A stretch of DNA of 64,000 nucleotides, from NCBI GenBank assembly GCA_902543145.1, contig CACBXG010000002.1, positions 166,001-230,000 on the forward strand. Reading direction: 5' to 3'. Under the pieces are notes generated by a model. That model ran no database searches and was not told the DNA's origin. It saw nothing but the letters and a program-made list of their open reading frames with translations. Every line of letters begins with the position of its first letter. Within the stretch, counting starts at the first letter, position 1. A program made the position numbers and the translations under genes. This DNA comes from an uncultured SAR116 cluster alpha proteobacterium. GTDB lineage: Bacteria; Pseudomonadota; Alphaproteobacteria; Puniceispirillales; Marisalimonadaceae. Positions 19,363-28,819 of this stretch are shown here, piece after piece.

Positions 19363-20048
19363 GATTTTTTATCCAATCTACTTGATATCATTCCTGCTAA
19401 GATACCAGTAAGGCCTGACAAAATTATCCAGAAATTTATATCTAAGTTTTTAAAAATAAGTGCTGAAATTCCTGACGAAATAACTGTGATAAGAGTTGAT
19501 TTTGATTTAATCATTGGAATAATTATAGCTATAAAAGTAAGTGGTATGATAAATTGCAAATCCAAAAATTCCGGCAAATCATTCCCTAACCAGACACCAA
19601 GTAATGTAGAAATTTGCCAAGATAAAAATAATGTTATGCCAGAACCTAAAAGGTGATAATGAAGTATAGAATTATCTGAATGGTTTATGAATTTTCTAAT
19701 TGATACAGCATAAGCTTCATCAGTTAGTAAATAAGCCAGTGTCACTCGCCAACTTAAAGATAACTTATTTAAATATTCAACCATTGAAATACTATATAAT
19801 AGATGCCGTGAATTTATTGCACCTACAGTTGTGACTATCACTCCATATGGAGTAGAATTTGATAACAGTTGAACAAATGCTATCTGACTAGCCCCACCAA
19901 AAATAATTGAAGACATTAGAAGGGCTTGCAAGAAAGTTAAACCACTTTCAATAGCCATAACTCCATAAATAATTCCAAAGGGAAAAACACCTAATTGTAA
20001 AGGTAACTCTTGAAGAACACCTTGTTTAAATATTTGCCACTTTTTCAT
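19359..20048 (-). CDS. azlC: AzlC family branched-chain amino acid permease
   Basis: PLQLGVFPFGIIYGVMAI...SSIIFGGASQIAFVQLL...NSRHLLYSIS. Confidence 0.88.
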   Translation of the reverse strand: MKKWQIFKQGVLQELPLQLGVFPFGIIYGVMAIESGLTFLQALLMSSIIFGGASQIAFVQLLSNSTPYGVIVTTVGAINSRHLLYSISMVEYLNKLSLSWRVTLAYLLTDEAYAVSIRKFINHSDNSILHYHLLGSGITLFLSWQISTLLGVWLGNDLPEFLDLQFIIPLTFIAIIIPMIKSKSTLITVISSGISALIFKNLDINFWIILSGLTGILAGMISSRLDKKS

Positions 20049-20140
20049 AATATTTATTATAAACTTTTTAAGATTAATAAAACTGATATATATAAATTAT
20101 AATACTAAAAATTATAAACCCAAAATTTTGAGATTAAAAT

Positions 20141-20794
20141 TTGTTAAAATCTGAACGAACTAAATTTATAATGGATTTTTTGGAACAGACTTATCCAAAC
20201 ACGCCAGTTCCACTTAATAACAAAAATGTTTTTGAACTATTGGTCGCTGTATTGCTTAGTGCACAGTGTACAGATGAACGTGTAAATAAAGTAACACCGT
20301 CATTATTCAAAATTGCCGATAATCCTTTTGATATGGAAAAAATCCCTGTTGAAAAAATTTATGAAATTATTAGACCCTGTGGGCTTGCACCTCAAAAATC
20401 TAAAGCAATTTCTAATCTTTCTAAAATTCTAGTTAATAAATTTGATGGGATGGTTCCCAAGGATATAAATGAATTAGAAAAATTACCTGGTGTTGGGCAC
20501 AAAACAGCAAGTGTTGTAGTTTCTCAAGGATTTGGTATACCTGCTTTTCCAGTAGACACACATATTCACAGGCTTGCTCAAAGATGGGGTTTAACTAATG
20601 GTAAAAATGTTAAAACAACTGAGAATGATTTAAAACGTTTATTTCCTAAAGAAAAATGGAACAAACTTCATCTACAAATAATATTTTATGGTCGTGAATT
20701 TTGTTCTGCTTGGGCTTGTGACGGTACTGTTTGTAAAATATGCACGACTTGTTACCCAAAAAGAAAAAAAGCTGTCAAAACTAAAAAAAGTTAA
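20141..20794 (+). CDS. nth: Endonuclease III
   Basis: LLSAQCTDERVNKVTP, LPGVGHKTASVVVSQGFGIPAFPVDTHIHRLAQRWGL, Cys cluster C-x6-C-x2-C-x5-C. Confidence 0.95.
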   Translation: MLKSERTKFIMDFLEQTYPNTPVPLNNKNVFELLVAVLLSAQCTDERVNKVTPSLFKIADNPFDMEKIPVEKIYEIIRPCGLAPQKSKAISNLSKILVNKFDGMVPKDINELEKLPGVGHKTASVVVSQGFGIPAFPVDTHIHRLAQRWGLTNGKNVKTTENDLKRLFPKEKWNKLHLQIIFYGREFCSAWACDGTVCKICTTCYPKRKKAVKTKKS

Positions 20795-20797
20795 AAA

Positions 20798-22321
20798 CTA
20801 TATAAGTTGAAGTTGAGTGTTTCTTTTTTTTGATGATTTTGTTCTTTTCCTGCTTCCTAATTTTTCAAATACTATGTTTGATTTTTTTCTATAACCTTCT
20901 TTTTGAAAAATAGATGATATTTTTGCTTTTGCATTTCTTATTGCTGTGGTGTGATCAACAATTGGTTTAGGATAATGCTTTCCAATTAAACAATTAACAT
21001 TTTCTTGTGTCTTCAGATCCATTTTCCAAGGCTCATGTATCCATATTTCTGGTATGTTTCTGAGCTCATGAACCCATTTTTTTATAAATTTACCATTAAT
21101 ATCATGATCCATTGATTGTTTGATTGGATTATAAATTCTTAATGTGTTGATACCAGTTACTCCAGATTGCATTTGTAATTGACTATAATGAATACCTGGT
21201 TCGTAGTCTGTAAAAGTCTGGGCTAAATGATGTCCTGTTTTTCTCCAATCAAGCCAAAGATCATAACTTGCAAAACTAACTAACATTGCCCTCATTCTAA
21301 ATGTGATCCATCCGTTATGATTTAGACTTCTCATGCATGCATCTATAAATGGATAGCCTGTCAATCCTTCTTTCCAAGCTTTATAATATTCTAAATTCAT
21401 ATTATCCTTTCTCAATTTATCATAAAAAGGATGCATACATGAAGTTTCTATGGAGGGTTGAGATTCTAATTTCTGAATGAAATGGCATCTCCATGAAAGC
21501 CTAGATTTGATTGCATTTAGGTTTCTACTATTAATTGTACTTCTATTTTTTTGAGAATTGATTTTATTTGAATTCAATAGTTTTATTATTTCTTTTGATG
21601 AGATAGTTCCCCAAGTCAAATGAGGAGAAATTCGAGAGCATGTTTTTTCAGATATTCCTGGTTTGGAAATATTAAATAAATAATTTTGACCTCTATCGTT
21701 GATAAAACTTTGTATTATTTTTAGAGCCTCACTTCTTCCCCCTTTTTGAACTTCACCATTAAAATCGTTTTTAAAAATAGGACTATTTTTTTTAGGGATA
21801 GATCCTTCTAAAATTTCATCAATAGACATTAGAGATATAGGTTTAGGAATTAAACTTTCTTTCATTCTTAAATTTCTAATTTTTGACCAATCATCACGAT
21901 TTTTTAAATTTCTTACTATACCATTAGTGGGATACTCTATAAGAGGAATATTTTTTCGATTAGACCATTTTTTAACATTTAAATCTCTGTCATAAGTCCA
22001 TTGATTTCCTGTTTCTTCATGGGCGTATATTGAAATAATTTTAAATTGTGTTGATAACTCATTAAAAATTTCAGTCACAGACCCTATACGTACTATCAGC
22101 GATTGTCCAAGTTTTTTTAATTCTTTTCTTAACTCAATTAAACTGTCATAAATAAAACACCAATGTCTTTTGTTCGAAAAAGGCTGTTTCCAATATTCAT
22201 TTTCTACGACATATATTGGTAAAATTGGTTTTAGAGTTTTTGAAGCTTCAAATAAAGGTTTGTGGTCTATAGTTCTTAAGTCTCTTTTAAACCACACTAT
22301 TTGTATTTCAGATTTTTGCAT
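20798..22321 (-). CDS. Cryptochrome/deoxyribodipyrimidine photolyase family protein
   Basis: VWFKRDLRTIDHKPLFEA; LTGYPFIDACMRSLNHNGWITFRMRAMLVSFA. Confidence 0.92.
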   Translation of the reverse strand: MQKSEIQIVWFKRDLRTIDHKPLFEASKTLKPILPIYVVENEYWKQPFSNKRHWCFIYDSLIELRKELKKLGQSLIVRIGSVTEIFNELSTQFKIISIYAHEETGNQWTYDRDLNVKKWSNRKNIPLIEYPTNGIVRNLKNRDDWSKIRNLRMKESLIPKPISLMSIDEILEGSIPKKNSPIFKNDFNGEVQKGGRSEALKIIQSFINDRGQNYLFNISKPGISEKTCSRISPHLTWGTISSKEIIKLLNSNKINSQKNRSTINSRNLNAIKSRLSWRCHFIQKLESQPSIETSCMHPFYDKLRKDNMNLEYYKAWKEGLTGYPFIDACMRSLNHNGWITFRMRAMLVSFASYDLWLDWRKTGHHLAQTFTDYEPGIHYSQLQMQSGVTGINTLRIYNPIKQSMDHDINGKFIKKWVHELRNIPEIWIHEPWKMDLKTQENVNCLIGKHYPKPIVDHTTAIRNAKAKISSIFQKEGYRKKSNIVFEKLGSRKRTKSSKKRNTQLQLI

Positions 22322-22514
22322 GTTTAGCTTTACGGCCGTAGACCCTCTCTCTCCATATTTGGAAACTACTTTTTTTTAAGTTTGATCTCATTATTTTTAT
22401 AACTTCTTTTTCACTTAGGTTTGTTTGAAATTTTATAGAGTCAAAACTTGTTTTGTCACACCAAGCCATTTCTATAATATTGTTGATATCATAATCTTTG
22501 TTATTTATTTTCAT
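22308..22514 (-). CDS. TIGR03643/DUF2805 family protein
   Basis: IIEMAWCDKTSFDSIKFQTNLSEKEVIKIMRSNLKKSSFQIWRERVYGRKAKH. Confidence 0.8.
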   Translation of the reverse strand: MKINNKDYDINNIIEMAWCDKTSFDSIKFQTNLSEKEVIKIMRSNLKKSSFQIWRERVYGRKAKHAKI

Positions 22515-22654
22515 TTTGTTTTGATCCTATTTCTTCTACATTTTTCGCTACAATACTTAACTTCATCCCAAACCTTTTGCCATTTTTTTCTCCATGTAAA
22601 CGGTCTTTCGCAAATGAGACAAATTTTTGAAGGTAAATTCTCTTTTTTTATCAT
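22511..22654 (-). CDS. DUF2256 family zinc-ribbon-like protein (missed by ORF track, 47 aa)
   Basis: MIKKENLPSKICLICERPFTWRKKWQKVWDEVKYCSEKCRRNRIKTK; CxxC...CxxxC; ATGA overlap with next gene. Confidence 0.85.
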   Translation of the reverse strand: MIKKENLPSKICLICERPFTWRKKWQKVWDEVKYCSEKCRRNRIKTK

Positions 22655-22663
22655 GTTAGGTGA

Positions 22664-23095
22664 CTATTTAGATTGGTCTATTTGTGACGTTTTTACTAAA
22701 ATTGCCGTATGCAAACCTGAGGCAGCAACATTGCCAGAAGGAGAAAACAACCTTCCTTCTATTGAGACTATTTGCTTTCCTAATTTAATTATTTTAGCAG
22801 TGCCAAGTACTTTGCCTTCAGATAGTGGTCTATGAAATGTAGTATGAATATCAGTTGAACTTGGTAAATATTCATCTTTTGTAAAAATATTTACACTTAT
22901 TGAAGTTATTTCGTCTATAGCACTTGTAATCATACCGCCTTGAACCGTATTAAAAGGGTTTAAGCATTGTTTTGAAAATTCAAGTTCAAAGTTATATATG
23001 TCATTTTCTAAATTTAAAAATTTTGTTTTTAGTAACTTATGTGTACCACCTGAATTAGCTCTTTTTAGAGATTTTTCTAAACTTTTATCTTCCAC
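22664..23095 (-). CDS. PaaI-type hotdog thioesterase
   Basis: NPFNTVQGGMITSAIDEITSI; GRLFSPSGNVAASGLHTAIL. Confidence 0.83.
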   Translation of the reverse strand: MEDKSLEKSLKRANSGGTHKLLKTKFLNLENDIYNFELEFSKQCLNPFNTVQGGMITSAIDEITSISVNIFTKDEYLPSSTDIHTTFHRPLSEGKVLGTAKIIKLGKQIVSIEGRLFSPSGNVAASGLHTAILVKTSQIDQSK

Positions 23096-23183
23096 GTCAA
23101 TTTCCTTTGGTATATTATTTATATAAGTATTGAAAATTATAAAAAAAGAAGATGTCCTAAATATGTAATGTAGAGGAGTTTTT

Positions 23184-23474
23184 ATGCCTAAAGGTTATTT
23201 TTTAAGCGCCCACCGTTCACCTGCGAATCCTGAAAAAAGACAGGCATATCTTGATCTTGCAGGACCTGCCATTTTGAAAGGTAATGGTAAAATATTAGCT
23301 AGCACCAATGAAGTAGATGCTCATGAAAATGGTGTTTCTGAACAAACTGTTCTAGTTGAATTTGAAAGCTTAGAAAAAGCAAAAGATTTTTATTATGGTT
23401 CTGATTATCAACTAGCTTTAAAAGCCCTGGATGGTGGCGCAGACAGAGATATTAGAATTTTTGAAGGCAAATAA
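23184..23474 (+). CDS. DUF1330 / YciI-like small protein
   Basis: PEKRQAYLDLAGPAILKGNGKILA...ESLEKAKDFYYGSDYQLALK. Confidence 0.8.
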   Translation: MPKGYFLSAHRSPANPEKRQAYLDLAGPAILKGNGKILASTNEVDAHENGVSEQTVLVEFESLEKAKDFYYGSDYQLALKALDGGADRDIRIFEGK

Positions 23475-23495
23475 TTAATAGAAAATTTAAAGTAA

Positions 23496-24392
23496 CTATT
23501 TTTGGTTTGTCATTCTATCATAAGTTTTAAATAAAGACTGGTTTCCATTTTTTCCTTCATTGTGAGCCCTTGACTCCAAATAAAGTGTTTGTACAAGAGA
23601 CAAACCTGGTAACGGAACTCCACTCTCGAAAGCTGCCTCACTAGCTAACCTTAAATCTTTTAATTGCAAATCTATTCTGAATCCAGCTTGATCATTTTTA
23701 TCTATCACATGATTTCCTAAATTCTCTAACATCCAGGAATTAGCTGACCCTCCCATTAAGGTTTCTCTTAAAAGGTTTAAATTACCACCTTTTGATTTAC
23801 AAAGGGCAAAAGCTTCACACATAGCTTGTATGTGAGAACCAACCATTATTTGATTACACATTTTGAAAATTTGACCCATACCAGATTTTCCAGCATAAAT
23901 TACATTTTTCCCAAAACAATTAAGAATATTTATTGATTTTTTAAAGATGTCTTTTTTCCCACCTACCATTATTGATAATTTTGCATTCTGAGCACCTTTG
24001 ACGCCGCCACTTACTGGCGCATCAAGAAAATCAACCTGTATTTTTTGTAGAGTTTTACCAATTTCAATTGCTGATTTTGATGAAATTGTACTCATATCAA
24101 TTACAACTGTACCAGGTTTAAGATACGAGTTTATACCAGTACGATCATTGAAAACATTTTCAACATCATTTGTATCTGGCAAAATTGAAATTATAAAATT
24201 GCTATTTGCAATACCTCTTAAGTTATTGGCGGACTTTATTTTGTCTTTTTCTAACTTTTTTGTAATTTTAGGATTAATGTCATATACTTTAACTTCATAT
24301 CCTTGCTTTATTAAGTTTTTTAACATTGGCAAACCCATATTACCTGCGCCAATAAAGCCAATTGATTTAGAAGTTTTGTTATTAATCTTCAT
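23496..24392 (-). CDS. NAD(P)-dependent oxidoreductase, 3-hydroxyisobutyrate dehydrogenase family
   Basis: IGFIGAGNMGLPMLKNLIKQGYEVKVYD; DAPVSGGVKGAQNAKLSIMVGG. Confidence 0.9.
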   Translation of the reverse strand: MKINNKTSKSIGFIGAGNMGLPMLKNLIKQGYEVKVYDINPKITKKLEKDKIKSANNLRGIANSNFIISILPDTNDVENVFNDRTGINSYLKPGTVVIDMSTISSKSAIEIGKTLQKIQVDFLDAPVSGGVKGAQNAKLSIMVGGKKDIFKKSINILNCFGKNVIYAGKSGMGQIFKMCNQIMVGSHIQAMCEAFALCKSKGGNLNLLRETLMGGSANSWMLENLGNHVIDKNDQAGFRIDLQLKDLRLASEAAFESGVPLPGLSLVQTLYLESRAHNEGKNGNQSLFKTYDRMTNQK

Positions 24393-24625
24393 TTATTTTC
24401 TTTCAGAATTTCAAATAGAAATATTCGAATGTTGATCATTTAATATTTTTAAAGTTATAATGAATATAAAATTTATTTCCAACTTAATTTACTAAATCTT
24501 AATCATTTCTAAGTACTAATGTAAATTAAAAATAACTCTATAATTAAAATCCTAATTAGATAATTAGCTAAAAAGTTGAAATTATCATCTGAAACAATAT
24601 CATATATATTTATGGGGGATATTGT

Positions 24626-24922
24626 ATGCACAAAAATGCTCTGTCCTTAGCACAATTGTGGTCTCTATTAAGAGACCAAGAAAAAAAATTAGGACTAGAC
24701 AAATTGTCTTTAACTGAGCGTGACATATTTTTATGTATTTTATTTCTTCAAGAAAAAAATAAATTAATTAGCCTCGAAAATATTATTAAAAATTGTAGAC
24801 ATCCAAGAGCAACATTATTCAGATGTTTAAAAAAACTACGTTCAGAGAATATAATTCAAGTTAAAAAAGATACCACCGATACAAGAAAATCATTCATTTC
24901 TATTTCATCTAAATATCTATAA
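24626..24922 (+). CDS. Small winged-helix transcriptional regulator (MarR-like)
   Basis: 98 aa; RATLFRCLKKLRSENIIQVKKDTTDTRKSFISIS. Confidence 0.6.
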   Translation: MHKNALSLAQLWSLLRDQEKKLGLDKLSLTERDIFLCILFLQEKNKLISLENIIKNCRHPRATLFRCLKKLRSENIIQVKKDTTDTRKSFISISSKYL

Positions 24923-24953
24923 ATATTCTATTGAAGATTAATTAACTTATTTA

Positions 24954-25436
24954 TTAAATCTTTAGGTCAAGTCTAGGTTTCCAAAATGGACGGAACAATT
25001 CAATTTTTGGACAACGGTTCATAACAACTTTTAAACCTGCATTTTCAGCAAGACGAGCAGCTTCATAATTGATAACGCCAATTTGTCCCCAAAGAACTTT
25101 GGCACCAATTTCAATTGCTTCTTCAGCTATACTAAATAAGTCTTCTGATTTTCTAAATACTTCAACCATATCAACTGGCTTATTAATATTTTTTAAATTT
25201 GGGAATACTTCCAAGCCTCTGATTTCTTTTAATCCAGGTTTTGGGTTCACTGGTATCATATCATAGCCAGTTTCATGTAATACTCTTAAAACACCATAGC
25301 TAAACTTTGTTTTATCAGGACTTGCTCCAACCATTGCAATAGTCTTTACAGAATTTAAAATATCTTGAAGGTATTTATCTTCATACGGTTCATCATGGTT
25401 AATGTTAGTCATCTTTAAGTTCCCTGATAGTTGCAA
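24954..25436 (-). CDS. CoA-binding domain protein
   Basis: VKTIAMVGASPDKTKFSYGVLRVLHETGYDMIPVNPK; VMNRCPKIE. Confidence 0.9.
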   Translation of the reverse strand: MQLSGNLKMTNINHDEPYEDKYLQDILNSVKTIAMVGASPDKTKFSYGVLRVLHETGYDMIPVNPKPGLKEIRGLEVFPNLKNINKPVDMVEVFRKSEDLFSIAEEAIEIGAKVLWGQIGVINYEAARLAENAGLKVVMNRCPKIELFRPFWKPRLDLKI

Positions 25437-25779
25437 TATCAGCTTTTAATTCATGTGGAGCTAACGGATCAATAAATGGATTACGGTATAATTTATCATG
25501 ACTTTCTACACCTATGTCAAAAGTACAATCTGTTTTAGCTCTTGCCACACATAATATTACATAACCATCGTTAATTTGCCTATTGTTAAGTGCTACTTGA
25601 GATTTTTGATCAACTTTACCCTTAATTAATTTTGCAGCACACGTAATACATCCTCCATATTGACAACCATAAGGTAAATCAACACCAAGTGAACGTAATT
25701 CTAATAATAACGGTTTATTACCTTTAACCTCATATGTTGCATTATTACGATTTGCTATTATAATTTTTTTCATAACCAA
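25405..25779 (-). CDS. 2Fe-2S ferredoxin
   Basis: PYGCQYGGCITCAAKLIKG...GYVILCVARA. Confidence 0.9.
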   Translation of the reverse strand: MVMKKIIIANRNNATYEVKGNKPLLLELRSLGVDLPYGCQYGGCITCAAKLIKGKVDQKSQVALNNRQINDGYVILCVARAKTDCTFDIGVESHDKLYRNPFIDPLAPHELKADIATIRELKDD

Positions 25780-27125
25780 ATATCACTTGTGCAATCACCT
25801 CCAGGGTAACGGCTTTCGTGACAACGACTTGGGCCATTAGGTTCATTGCCAAAGTTTACAACAAAATCTTCATTAATTTTCATACCACCATTTTTCACAT
25901 CGCAGTTGATCATTAGCATTACGCCACCATTGGTTCTAATTTCTGGATAAAATTGATTATCCCAAGTTGAAAAAAGTGATGTAGTTACATACATACGTTT
26001 CCCATCTAAAGATAATTGGTACATCTGTGGACCTCCAGCAATTTTGACACCATTTACTATTGGAGCTTTGCCAAGAAGACCACCCATCCAAACTTGACCT
26101 GTTAAAACTGGATTGTGTGGGTCAGTAATATCATATTGTCGCATATCACCGTGAAGCCAATTATTTATGTAAAGGTATTTATCATCCATAGAAACTAAAA
26201 GAGCTGACATAACTCCTGGAATAGGAATAGGCCAATCTGGTTGAGGTTCATTATCAATATCTATTATCTTTTCCCATTCCCAGCTACCATTTTTGGTTTT
26301 CCAAAAATGTATTACGTTTGCACTTAAGGCTGCACCACAAAACCCGTGGCAACTATTTGGATTGTGTAAAAACTTTACTTCTAAAGGAATGAGTCCATCT
26401 TCTCCTAAATACATCGTTTGAATTGGCTTTTTCTTCTCAAAATCCCAAATATGTAAACGTCTTCCATATTTAAGATGGCCAACTTCTTCAAGATCAAAGC
26501 CTGGCATAAAAGTGTTTGGTGCAGCCCATTCTGAGCTAACCATTACATTGTGACGTGGTTGATACCAAAAATCATAACTAAAAGGAATATCACCCATCGA
26601 GTTTTCCCAACGCCCTAAAATTTCAAAGTCTTTGTTAAGATGTAAGTAACCTCCTGGAGCTTCACCTTTAGCGTCTCCAAGGAAAGAAATAATTATCTCT
26701 GATCCTAAGCAATGAACGGTGTGTGGTCCTGATAAATTAGTTTTAGTTTTAATTTCGGTCCCTTGGATAATTTTGTGTATTCTAGGTGCTTTTGGATTTG
26801 TTGCTGTATCAACAACATAAATATTATTTGATCTAACACCTGGAACAAGAAGATATCTTCTACTCATACTTTTATCACCATGACAAGATGAACATGCATT
26901 CCAACCCATATGATGTAGTTCATCTCCTATTCCTGGCATTTCCAGTCTATGTATTACTTTTGAATAACTTTCACTTTTTGGGTCAACATCAATTGTTGCT
27001 AAGTAATCAGGTTTTTGAATGCCAGTGCCAGTATAAATAGCTATAGTGTAAAGTAATTGTTCACTTGGTGCTCTAATGGCTTCAGAAGGACTTGCATACC
27101 CTGGACCGCAACATAATCCTTCCAT
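25770..27125 (-). CDS. Selenium-binding protein / methanethiol oxidase family
   Basis: CCGPGYASPSEAIRAPSEQLLYTIAIYTGTG; HHMGWNACSSCHGD; SCHGFCGAALSANVIHFWK. Confidence 0.92.
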   Translation of the reverse strand: MEGLCCGPGYASPSEAIRAPSEQLLYTIAIYTGTGIQKPDYLATIDVDPKSESYSKVIHRLEMPGIGDELHHMGWNACSSCHGDKSMSRRYLLVPGVRSNNIYVVDTATNPKAPRIHKIIQGTEIKTKTNLSGPHTVHCLGSEIIISFLGDAKGEAPGGYLHLNKDFEILGRWENSMGDIPFSYDFWYQPRHNVMVSSEWAAPNTFMPGFDLEEVGHLKYGRRLHIWDFEKKKPIQTMYLGEDGLIPLEVKFLHNPNSCHGFCGAALSANVIHFWKTKNGSWEWEKIIDIDNEPQPDWPIPIPGVMSALLVSMDDKYLYINNWLHGDMRQYDITDPHNPVLTGQVWMGGLLGKAPIVNGVKIAGGPQMYQLSLDGKRMYVTTSLFSTWDNQFYPEIRTNGGVMLMINCDVKNGGMKINEDFVVNFGNEPNGPSRCHESRYPGGDCTSDIWL

Positions 27126-27196
27126 AAAAATCTCCTAATAATATTAAATGATATAAGAAAACTACAATAAATTCACCCTAAGGTAAAAGGTAATTT

Positions 27197-28102
27197 TTAA
27201 GCCAAATTATCAATATAATCTTTAATCCCTCTTTCTATTGAATATTTAGGTTCCCACTGAATATCATTCTTAATTTTTTTCAAACTAAAAAGTTTCCTTT
27301 CACTCACAGAGTTATGATTTGAAAAGTTCACTTGCAAATTGTCTATGTGTTTACTGACTTCATTAACTATCTTGTCATATGAGGGAAAATCTGGCCCAGA
27401 AACATTGTAATCATAAAAATGTTCTTTTTTATGAAATAAACATTTTTCTATACATGAGACTACATCATCTACATAAACATACGGCCAACAAAAATTGCTT
27501 TTAAATGGTAATGTAATTTCTTTATTTTTAATTCCTGAATTTATAATGTCATTGATAAAACAGCTGGTTGATCTTCTATGACCATAGATAGTTGATAACC
27601 TTAAAGATATTATATCCATATTATAGTTTTCATAATACTTCTTTAATAATAAATCACATGAAGCCTTTGTTGCCCCATATAGATTTTCTGGAGCAAATCT
27701 ATAATCTTCTGTAGTGTCACTTTCTGCAAGCTCCCCATATGCTGAAATAGAAGAGCAGAAAATAAATCTATTAATTTTTTTACAAATTCTAGTGGCTTCA
27801 ATTAAATACATAGTAAAAAAAATATTATTTTCGATGATTATATTTGGATTTTCATTTGCCAACATTGGACCAGAAATTCCACCTGTATGAATAATTTTTG
27901 TTATATCGTACTTTTCTAATAAATTTGTAACATCCTCAACACTATTTAAAGGAATTGAAATATGCTTATAGTTTTCGTTACATTCTGAGTTAATAACTGG
28001 GTCAATACCAACAATTAGATTACTCTTGTTTAAAAGTTTTGTAACTAAGGGAGTACCAACTAAACCAGATGAACCTGTAATAAGGATGTTTTCTAAATTC
28101 AT
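27197..28102 (-). CDS. NAD-dependent epimerase/dehydratase
   Basis: ILITGSSGLVGTPLVTKLL; YGATKASCDLLLKKY. Confidence 0.88.
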   Translation of the reverse strand: MNLENILITGSSGLVGTPLVTKLLNKSNLIVGIDPVINSECNENYKHISIPLNSVEDVTNLLEKYDITKIIHTGGISGPMLANENPNIIIENNIFFTMYLIEATRICKKINRFIFCSSISAYGELAESDTTEDYRFAPENLYGATKASCDLLLKKYYENYNMDIISLRLSTIYGHRRSTSCFINDIINSGIKNKEITLPFKSNFCWPYVYVDDVVSCIEKCLFHKKEHFYDYNVSGPDFPSYDKIVNEVSKHIDNLQVNFSNHNSVSERKLFSLKKIKNDIQWEPKYSIERGIKDYIDNLA

Positions 28103-28208
28103 ATTTTCTCTCTACATTTTTTGAATAATTTCTTATAATTTAATTATTGAAAATTTAACAAGCTTATTGATAAAATTAAATGATTAATCTTTTTTGAAGG
28201 AGGTTTAA

Positions 28209-28814
28209 ATGAAATTGTATTTTGCCCCTAACTCACGCGCGGTTAGAATAGCCTGGCTTCTTGAAGAATTAGGTATGGACTATGAAATAGAAAAATATTC
28301 AGTAGGCGATAAAGCTCTTAGAACTCCAGAATATTATAAATTACATCCAATGGGTAGAGTTCCTGTACTGGAGGATGATAGTATCAAAATTTATGAGTCT
28401 GGTGCAATTGTGGAATACCTACTATCCAAATATGATAAAGGAAAATTCTGTCCTGACAAAACAGACCCAACCTTTCCTTATTATCTACAATGGCTTCATT
28501 ATGCTGAAGGCTCAATCATGCCACAAGTTAATACAATTGTTGTAGAGACTATCTTACTACCTCCAGAACGAAAGAACGAAGTTAACGTCGCAAGAGCTTT
28601 TAAACTTTTAAATGTGGCACTATTAAACGTAAATAATAACTTAGAAAGTAAAGACTTTTTAACTGGTACATTTTCTGGAGCTGATATAATGACAGGACAC
28701 GCATGTATAGGAGCAAAAAGAGTAGGTGCAGACATTTCAGATTTGACTAATGTAGAAAAGTATATTGATCGTTTATTGTCTAGACCTGCATTGCAAGAAG
28801 CTATAAAAATTTAA
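28209..28814 (+). CDS. Glutathione S-transferase family protein
   Basis: KLYFAPNSRAVRIAWLLEELGMDYEI; GRVPVLEDDSIKIYESGAIVEYL. Confidence 0.9.
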   Translation: MKLYFAPNSRAVRIAWLLEELGMDYEIEKYSVGDKALRTPEYYKLHPMGRVPVLEDDSIKIYESGAIVEYLLSKYDKGKFCPDKTDPTFPYYLQWLHYAEGSIMPQVNTIVVETILLPPERKNEVNVARAFKLLNVALLNVNNNLESKDFLTGTFSGADIMTGHACIGAKRVGADISDLTNVEKYIDRLLSRPALQEAIKI

Positions 28815-28819
28815 TTTAT

